This document shows positions 13,893 to 19,080 of a stretch of 19,080 nucleotides of DNA, piece after piece. The position numbers and the translations under genes were made by a program. Positions within the stretch are counted from its first letter, which is position 1. Every line of letters starts with the position of its first letter. The DNA comes from UBA6136 sp041178325 (GTDB lineage: Bacteria > Pseudomonadota > Gammaproteobacteria > Methylococcales > Methylococcaceae). The notes under the pieces were generated by a model, which saw only the letters and a program-made list of their open reading frames with translations, did not search any database and was not told the DNA's origin. Location of the stretch: the NCBI GenBank assembly GCA_041178325.1, contig JBEGVN010000023.1, positions 1-19,080 of the forward strand. The letters are read 5' to 3'.

Positions 13893-15278
13893 GTGAACAC
13901 TGATCAGTCGTTTATCAGAAAATTAAACCCCCTCTTCAAGGGCATCAGCTTGGGCGTCCTCTCATGCTTTGCGGTGATCGGAACTTCACCGCTTTTGGCT
14001 GACGAAACCTGTGCCTCCCCCTACATGAAGAAAATTACGGGGCAAGAAGATTTCGTCTATGTCTGGACCCTGGGCGTGGAGGGACTTGGCGATGGTCAAG
14101 ACAAGCTGGTCACTGTGGATGTGAACCCGAAGTCCAAACAGTTTGGAAAAATCATTCAAACCCTTTCCGTTGGGGGCCGAAATGAAGCCCATCATTCCGA
14201 CTTTACTGACGATCGGGCATTTCTCTGGGCGGGCGGCCTCGACACTTCGAAAATCTTCGTCTTTGATGTCAAAACGGACCCAGCGAAACCCAAGCTGGTT
14301 CGGACCATTGATGACTTTGTCGCCAAAAGTGGCGGTGTCGTCGGCCCCCACACCATTTATGCTCTTCCGGGACGCATGATTATTACCGGTCTTTCGAACA
14401 ACAAGGATCACGGTGGGCGAACAGCGCTTGTGGAATACACCAATGAGGGGGAATACATTGCCACCTATTGGATCCCGACCGATGCGGACCTCCAGGGAGC
14501 GATCAAGACCGGACAGTTTGCAGATGGCTACAACTATGACGTCAGGGCCCTGCCGCGAAAGAACCTGCTGGTCACCTCAAGCTTCACCGGCTGGAACAAC
14601 TACATGATGGACTTCGGCAAACTCCTGACCGATGCCGAAGCCATGAAGCATTTCGGAAATACTGTCGTCACCTGGGATCTTCACACCAAGGCTCCCAAGA
14701 AAATCTTCGATGTGCCCGGCGCACCTCTTGAAATACGCTGTGCCTGGGGCGAAGCCCACAACTACTGCTTTACAACGACCGCACTTACCTCCCAAATCTG
14801 GTTGATTCATGAGGATGACAAAGGCGAGTGGCAAGCAAAGTCGGTCGCCAATATTGGCGATCCGGCCAAGGTTCCTTTGCCTGTGGACATTTCTATTTCC
14901 AGTGATGATCAGCACCTTTGGGTAAACACCTTCTCGGATGGCAACACGCGTCTGTTTGACATCAGCAACCCCATGAAGCCTGTCCAGATCTATGAAAAGC
15001 ATATCGGTGCGCAGGTCAACATGGTCTCTTCCAGCTGGGACGGCAAAAGGCTTTATTACAGCTCATCACTTTTAGCCAACTGGGACAAGAAAGGCGCTGA
15101 TAATGAGCAGTTCCTGAAGCTTTTCGCCTGGGACGGTAAGGAACTCAAGCAAACGTTCGCTATCGACTTCACTGCTGCAAAGCTGGGGCGTCCCCATCAA
15201 ATGCGTTTTGGGGCCCACGCGCTCTATACCAATGTAGCCGGAACAAGGAATGGCACTGCACTGGCGAAAAATCCTTAG
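13893..15278 (+). CDS. mtoX: Periplasmic methanethiol oxidase (SBP56/SELENBP1 family)
   Basis: A 461-residue member of the selenium-binding protein 56 family. Characterised bacterial members (MtoX) are copper-dependent and oxidise methanethiol to formaldehyde, hydrogen sulfide and hydrogen peroxide. A signal peptide (about 1-36, cleavage after SPLLA) sends it to the periplasm. Family landmarks are LVTVDVNPKSKQFGKIIQ (72-89), GGRNEAHHSDF (94-104), GPHTIYALPG (151-160), PLEIRCAW (278-285) and GRPHQMRFGAHALY (432-445). H100, H101, H153 and H435 correspond, by motif, to histidines considered likely copper ligands. The segment that reads HTxHC in human SELENBP1 is HTIYA here. The start is GTG, 9-10 bases behind GGGAG. 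The following gene encodes Sco and MauG-like domains, as expected for an mtoX operon, which strengthens the call. Confidence 0.9.
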   Translation: MNTDQSFIRKLNPLFKGISLGVLSCFAVIGTSPLLADETCASPYMKKITGQEDFVYVWTLGVEGLGDGQDKLVTVDVNPKSKQFGKIIQTLSVGGRNEAHHSDFTDDRAFLWAGGLDTSKIFVFDVKTDPAKPKLVRTIDDFVAKSGGVVGPHTIYALPGRMIITGLSNNKDHGGRTALVEYTNEGEYIATYWIPTDADLQGAIKTGQFADGYNYDVRALPRKNLLVTSSFTGWNNYMMDFGKLLTDAEAMKHFGNTVVTWDLHTKAPKKIFDVPGAPLEIRCAWGEAHNYCFTTTALTSQIWLIHEDDKGEWQAKSVANIGDPAKVPLPVDISISSDDQHLWVNTFSDGNTRLFDISNPMKPVQIYEKHIGAQVNMVSSSWDGKRLYYSSSLLANWDKKGADNEQFLKLFAWDGKELKQTFAIDFTAAKLGRPHQMRFGAHALYTNVAGTRNGTALAKNP

Positions 15279-17238
15279 GTCATGCTCAATTGGAGGTGCG
15301 CCACATCTGGCGCGCCTCCTCCTTCTGGCTACACTGACCACAGCAACCGATGCAGCAAACCCAACTCCTGATGCCCTTGAGCCTCTGGCCCCCGGCTATC
15401 AGCCTCTCAGCTTTCAACCGCCAGAACCTGGCAGCTTTGTGCTTCCCGATCTGGGACCTGCTGCTGACGGCTCACTGATCGAATCCACCGGCGCCAGGGT
15501 CAATCTTCATGACCTTTTGCGGGATAAAATCACCCTCATCAGCTTTATCTATGCAAGCTGCAGCGAGGTGAATGGTTGTCCCCTCGCAACCTCAGTGCTT
15601 CAACGAACGCAAACAGCCCTTAAAGGCTATCGCGACATCAAGGGGAAGGTTCGGCTCCTCACTATCAGTTTTGACCCACGTCATGACACAGCCAAAGTCA
15701 TGGCGGACTATGCCCGGCCCTTTATCCATGAAGGATCGGACTGGCATTTTCTGACAGCGTCATCGGAATCAGCCGCAAAGTCACTTCTCAAGGCCTATCA
15801 GCAATCAATCACGCCGGAGACTGGGGCTCAAGGGCAGACCACAAGGTCTATCAGTCATGTCCTTCGCGTTATTCTGGTTGATCCGAAACTAAGAATAAGA
15901 AACATCTATACGCCTTCGGTGTTGCACCCTGACCTTCTGCTGGCCGACATCAGGACACTGAACCTCACCGACGATGTCCCGCCAATAGCCTCTCAGGGGC
16001 AAGTAGCGCCGATCAAGGGATCCAAATTCCGCTCGGGCGATGATAAGTCACACTATGACCGAAGGGACTATCAAACCCAAAGTGCCTCATTGGCCCAAAG
16101 AAACGGAACCTCACAGGATCTGATCCGACTCACGGCGACTTCCTCCTTGGGTCTGCCTCATGATCCTGCTGAACGAGAATCACCTTTGACCGAGACCAAA
16201 GTGGCATTGGGGCGAAAACTCTTTTATGACCGACGACTCTCTTTGAATGGGACATTCTCCTGTGCCATGTGCCATATCCCTGAGCAAGGCTTCACCAGCC
16301 AGGAACAGTCAACGGCCATTGGCATCGAGGGGCGAACGGTTCGTCGAAATGCGCCCACGATTCTCAATACGGGTCGGCTGCACCGCCTCTTCCATGATGG
16401 CCGGGAAAGTCGACTTGAAAATCAAGTCTGGGGTCCTTTCCTCGCACCTAATGAGATGGGAAACCCCTCGGTTGGAGAGGTCATTGATCGCATACAAAAG
16501 GCCCCTGATTATCAGGGCCTCTTTGAAGAGGCCTTTGGCAAGGGCCCCACGATGGACACGGTCGGGGAGGCCTTGGCCCAGTACGAAAGAACCCTGATCG
16601 CCGGAAACTCACCTTTCGATCAGTGGTATTTCGGGGGGCAAAAAAAGGCTTTGAACGATGATGCGCAAAAGGGTTATGCGCTTTTCACAGGAAAAGCGCA
16701 TTGCAGCCAATGCCATACATTAGAAAAACACGATGCACTGTTAACTGATGAGTCCTTCCACAACACGGGAATCGGCTATCAGGACGCGATGGGCTCCCAG
16801 GGTAAAAAGACGCGTGTCCAGTTGGCCCCCGGTGTCTGGACAGAGCTTGATGCCGCAACAATCGAGCGCGTCAGCGAAAAAAAGCCATCGGATCTGGGAC
16901 GCTATGAAGTGACGCAAAATCCGGCCGATCTCTGGAAATATAGGACTCCCGGGCTTCGCAACGTGGCTCTGACAGCCCCCTACATGCATGATGGTTCACT
17001 CAAGACGCTGGAGGAGGTCATCGCTTTCTACCAGAGAGGTGGCATTCCAAATCCAGAACTTGATGGCTTGATACACCCCATCCAACTGAGCTCTGGCGAT
17101 GTCAAAGCCTTGCTGGCTTTTTTGAACAGCCTGACCGGTATTGGCGTGGAAAGACTCGTAGAAGATGCCTGGAGCGTCCCTATTGGCGATCCACAGACAG
17201 TCCAAACGTCAGATCATCACCAAAGCGACCAGAAGTAA
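15250..17238 (+). CDS. Sco/SenC-MauG (diheme peroxidase) fusion protein
   Basis: A 662-residue exported fusion. Residues about 18-36 form a signal sequence (LARLLLLATLTTATDAA). Residues about 55-240 are a Sco1/SenC thioredoxin-like copper-chaperone domain: LISFIYASC, paired cysteines C104 and C110, TISFDPRHDT (138-147) and a candidate copper ligand H203 (SISHVLRV). A polar linker (about 245-300) leads to a MauG/cytochrome c peroxidase domain (about 310-635). This has two c-heme sites, CAMCH (338-342) and CSQCH (485-489), plus PYMHDGSLKTLEEVI (577-591). In described mtoX operons the Sco and MauG-like proteins are separate. The fused protein may load copper into, or mature, MtoX and handle electrons or peroxide; that is inference. 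The frame begins at ATG 15250, overlapping mtoX by 29 bases, with GGA 7 bases upstream. This is the only plausible in-frame ATG, though a later non-ATG start cannot be excluded. Confidence 0.9.
   Translation: MALHWRKILRSCSIGGAPHLARLLLLATLTTATDAANPTPDALEPLAPGYQPLSFQPPEPGSFVLPDLGPAADGSLIESTGARVNLHDLLRDKITLISFIYASCSEVNGCPLATSVLQRTQTALKGYRDIKGKVRLLTISFDPRHDTAKVMADYARPFIHEGSDWHFLTASSESAAKSLLKAYQQSITPETGAQGQTTRSISHVLRVILVDPKLRIRNIYTPSVLHPDLLLADIRTLNLTDDVPPIASQGQVAPIKGSKFRSGDDKSHYDRRDYQTQSASLAQRNGTSQDLIRLTATSSLGLPHDPAERESPLTETKVALGRKLFYDRRLSLNGTFSCAMCHIPEQGFTSQEQSTAIGIEGRTVRRNAPTILNTGRLHRLFHDGRESRLENQVWGPFLAPNEMGNPSVGEVIDRIQKAPDYQGLFEEAFGKGPTMDTVGEALAQYERTLIAGNSPFDQWYFGGQKKALNDDAQKGYALFTGKAHCSQCHTLEKHDALLTDESFHNTGIGYQDAMGSQGKKTRVQLAPGVWTELDAATIERVSEKKPSDLGRYEVTQNPADLWKYRTPGLRNVALTAPYMHDGSLKTLEEVIAFYQRGGIPNPELDGLIHPIQLSSGDVKALLAFLNSLTGIGVERLVEDAWSVPIGDPQTVQTSDHHQSDQK
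15292..15319 (+). other. Strong GC-rich hairpin at the mtoX / Sco-MauG junction
   Basis: A 12-bp stem (15292-15303 with 15308-15319, one G-U pair) closes a CATC loop. It starts 14 bases after the mtoX stop, inside the signal-peptide codons of the next gene, and buries a GGAGG. It is followed by TCCTTCTGG rather than a true U-tract. Possible roles are partial termination, mRNA 3'-end stabilisation or translational control. Confidence 0.5.
16499..16536 (+). repeat. Two overlapping, mutually exclusive inverted repeats inside the fusion gene
   Basis: AGGCCCCTGAT / ATCAGGGCCT (16499-16520, one bulged C) overlaps a perfect 7-bp stem GGCCTCT-TTGA-AGAGGCC (16516-16533) that is followed by TTT. The two hairpins share GGCCT, so only one can form. 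They lie in codons between the two heme motifs. This may be chance in a GC-rich coding stretch. Confidence 0.3.
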
Positions 17239-17303
17239 AACTTTAAGCCATTTGGGCTGGTCATACAGATATGATCCACTGAACTCATCCCCAAAGGCTC
17301 CTG

Positions 17304-18512
17304 ATGTTTCTTTCGCTTCCAGTGATATCCTCGACAAGAGGAGACCGAAATGTGCGGCTCCCCGCCATCGATCATCTTCGGGGACTGATCATGATCCTCA
17401 TGGCCCTCGACCACACCCGGGATTACTTCAGCAATGCCCATTTCAATCCGCTAGACCTCGATCAAACTACCCCCGGACTTTTCCTGACCCGCTGGATCAC
17501 GCATTTTTGCGCGCCTCTCTTTATCCTCCTTTCAGGAATCAGCACAGAGCTTTCGCTGTCTCAAAGGGGTAACAAGACATCCCAGGCTCGAATGCTCTTT
17601 CTGCGAGGAGCCCTCCTGATCCTTCTTGAACTTTTCTGGGTACGCATTTTCGGCTGGGATTTTGGTCTCGATCAGAGCTCGATCAGTGTCGGGGTGATCT
17701 GGGCGATCGGCTGGAGCATGATGACATTGTCAGCCCTGATTTTTCTTCCAAGGCGCTGGATCCTTGCCTTCAGCCTGACCCTGATCCTGGGGCACAATGC
17801 ATTGGATACCCTGAGTCCTGAACGCTTTGGACACCTTGGCTGGATCTGGCAAATCCTCCATACCGGGGGCCACATTCCCCTCGGGGGCCAACGGACGTTT
17901 CATCCTTATTACCCTCTTATTCCGTGGCTAGGCGTGATGAGTCTGGGCTACGTCATGGGACCCTTATTTCATCAGGGGGACAAGGCGCGCCAACGCACCC
18001 TCATGATTCTCGGGGTTATTCTCACCGCCGGTTTCCTCATCCTTAGAGGGAGCCACGGCTACGGAGACCAACACGACTGGGTGGCACAAGGACCGCTGCT
18101 TCGCCAAGCACTCTCCTTTCTCGACTGCAGCAAGTACCCTCCATCACTCCACTATCTTTTAATGACGATCGGGCCGGGTCTCCTTTTTCTCGTCCTTCTG
18201 GATCGCACCCTGCCCCAGCGTCAATCGGTTCTGGCGACCTTCGGGGAAGTGCCTCTCATTTTTTATCTGCTCCATCTCCCCTTGATCCACGGTCTTGCAG
18301 TCCTTTGGGATCTCAGCATCTATGGAACGGCCCTCTGGCAATTCAATTGGCCCATCAATCCCGATCATCTCAAACCGCCATCGGACCATGGCGTCCCTCT
18401 CCCCGGGGTCTACCTTGTTACCAGTTGTGTCATCGCGCTGCTCTATCCTGTGTGTCGGTGCTACGCCCGCCTCAAGCAAAAAAGAGCGCTTCCCCTCTTA
18501 AGGTACCTGTGA
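17304..18512 (+). CDS. DUF1624 / HGSNAT-like multi-pass membrane protein
   Basis: A 402-residue membrane protein of the DUF1624 group, related to the catalytic region of heparan-alpha-glucosaminide N-acetyltransferase and, more distantly, membrane acyltransferases. The N-terminal RLPAIDHLRGLIMILMALDH (18-37) followed by TRDYF carries the family Asp, Arg and His. RWITHFCAPLFILLSGIS (63-80) adds a conserved His in the second segment. About ten hydrophobic segments are visible. A transacylation using acetyl- or acyl-CoA is possible by family, but the bacterial acceptor is unknown. The ATG follows AAAGG by 7 bases. Its stop overlaps the ABC ATPase start by one base (TGATG). The gap from the Sco-MauG gene is 65 bases with no clear terminator, so read-through from the mtoX operon is possible, though the shared function is not obvious. 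Confidence 0.85.
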   Translation: MFLSLPVISSTRGDRNVRLPAIDHLRGLIMILMALDHTRDYFSNAHFNPLDLDQTTPGLFLTRWITHFCAPLFILLSGISTELSLSQRGNKTSQARMLFLRGALLILLELFWVRIFGWDFGLDQSSISVGVIWAIGWSMMTLSALIFLPRRWILAFSLTLILGHNALDTLSPERFGHLGWIWQILHTGGHIPLGGQRTFHPYYPLIPWLGVMSLGYVMGPLFHQGDKARQRTLMILGVILTAGFLILRGSHGYGDQHDWVAQGPLLRQALSFLDCSKYPPSLHYLLMTIGPGLLFLVLLDRTLPQRQSVLATFGEVPLIFYLLHLPLIHGLAVLWDLSIYGTALWQFNWPINPDHLKPPSDHGVPLPGVYLVTSCVIALLYPVCRCYARLKQKRALPLLRYL

Positions 18513-19080
18513 TGACAGCCATTGAAGTCGAGTCACTGGTCAAGGCATTTGGTAGCGTAAGGGCCGTCGACGGCCTGAGCTTTAAAGTTCCCAAGGGGGA
18601 GATTGTTGCGCTCCTCGGGGGCAACGGGGCCGGAAAGACCACCACCATCTCCATGCTGCTGGGGATTCTCCTTCCGACCTCCGGAATGATTCGTGTCCTA
18701 GGGACCGATATGGCGCGGAATCGCTATCACGTGCTGCACCGAATGAACTTCACCTCCCCCTATGTCGACATCCCGCAAAGACTCACGGTGATTCAAAACC
18801 TCAAGGTCTACGCAAAGCTTTATGGGGTCGATCACCCCGCCAAACGCATTGATGAAATCAGTACGCTCTTTGATCTTGGCCCCTTACTGAATCGCCGCTT
18901 TGGCTCGCTGTCTGCAGGACAGAAGACCCGTGTATCGCTGGCCAAAGCCCTGATTAACGAGCCGGAACTTCTCTTAATGGATGAACCGACCGCAGCCCTT
19001 GATCCGGATACAGCCGATCGGATGCGGGAAACACTCCTCGACTATCAGCGCGAGAAAAACGCCACGATCTTCATGTCCTC
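18512..19080 (+). CDS. ABC transporter ATP-binding protein (partial, cut by window end)
   Basis: 189 complete codons are visible and the frame is still open at the edge. The protein is a cytosolic ABC ATPase of the CcmA/ABC-2 exporter type. Walker A is GGNGAGKTT (36-44), the signature is LSAGQ (133-137) and Walker B is LLLMDEP (153-159) with catalytic E158, followed by the D-loop region ALDPDT. At the Q-loop, where Gln normally follows a GY/LP stretch, the sequence reads NFTSPYVDIPQRLTV (79-93), so the usual Gln is replaced. I believe this occurs in a recognisable subgroup, but cannot verify it. ATG 18512 overlaps the stop of the DUF1624 gene by one base, suggesting coupling. The permease is presumably beyond the window; the substrate is unknown. 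Confidence 0.92.
   Translation, partial: MTAIEVESLVKAFGSVRAVDGLSFKVPKGEIVALLGGNGAGKTTTISMLLGILLPTSGMIRVLGTDMARNRYHVLHRMNFTSPYVDIPQRLTVIQNLKVYAKLYGVDHPAKRIDEISTLFDLGPLLNRRFGSLSAGQKTRVSLAKALINEPELLLMDEPTAALDPDTADRMRETLLDYQREKNATIFMS

Noticed and set aside
13986..14411. 141-residue antisense frame in mtoX
   Set aside because: No recognisable motif; mtoX on the + strand is well supported throughout.
15282..15290. ATG at 15282 as start of the Sco-MauG gene
   Set aside because: It is out of frame with the domain-bearing reading frame.
1..19080. Mobile elements, CRISPR arrays, tRNA or rRNA genes
   Set aside because: No transposase or integrase motifs, regularly spaced repeats, cloverleaf-like sequences or ribosomal RNA stretches were seen.

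Overview
The window comes from a Gram-negative bacterium. It has outer-membrane-type polysaccharide export, two lipoproteins with clear lipoboxes, a periplasmic methanethiol-oxidase-like protein and a periplasmic diheme protein. Base composition is moderate, roughly 50-55% GC by eye. Proteobacterial or similar gene content is likely, but I cannot name a genus. No rRNA, tRNA, transposase, integrase or CRISPR array is visible. The region is densely coding, and no gene-free stretch exceeds about 170 bases.

Region 1 (1-5194) is exopolysaccharide export and synthesis with cyclic-di-GMP signalling. On the + strand lie a Wza/GumB-type export lipoprotein, an ExoY/WcaJ-type sugar transferase and a family-4 glycosyltransferase (GT4); the last two overlap by one base. 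Converging from the - strand are a PAS-GGDEF diguanylate cyclase and a second GT4, joined by a 4-base TTGA overlap.

Region 2 (5361-11483, all - strand) looks like a sensory module. Its first gene is a pentameric ligand-gated ion channel homologue (Cys-loop receptor superfamily). It is coupled by an ATGA overlap to an orphan UrtA-like (urea/amide) binding lipoprotein. A 1233-residue CheB-CheR-PAS-histidine kinase-receiver fusion follows after 145 bases. The same strand then continues into the diguanylate cyclase and GT4. My working inference is that ligand binding, ion flux, phosphorelay, cyclic-di-GMP and polysaccharide output may be linked.

Region 3 (11622-13799, + strand) diverges from the channel gene. 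It holds an unrecognised multi-pass membrane protein and a major facilitator superfamily (MFS) transporter.

Region 4 (13893-19080, + strand) starts with an exported SBP56-family methanethiol oxidase (MtoX type). Next is one polypeptide that fuses a Sco/SenC domain to a diheme MauG/cytochrome c peroxidase domain, functions encoded by separate genes in described mtoX operons. A strong 12-bp hairpin sits at the junction of these two genes. A DUF1624/HGSNAT-like membrane protein and the start of an ABC transporter ATPase, cut by the window edge, complete the region.

Non-ATG starts are common: about five of twelve genes use GTG or TTG, often with strong Shine-Dalgarno (SD) sequences.
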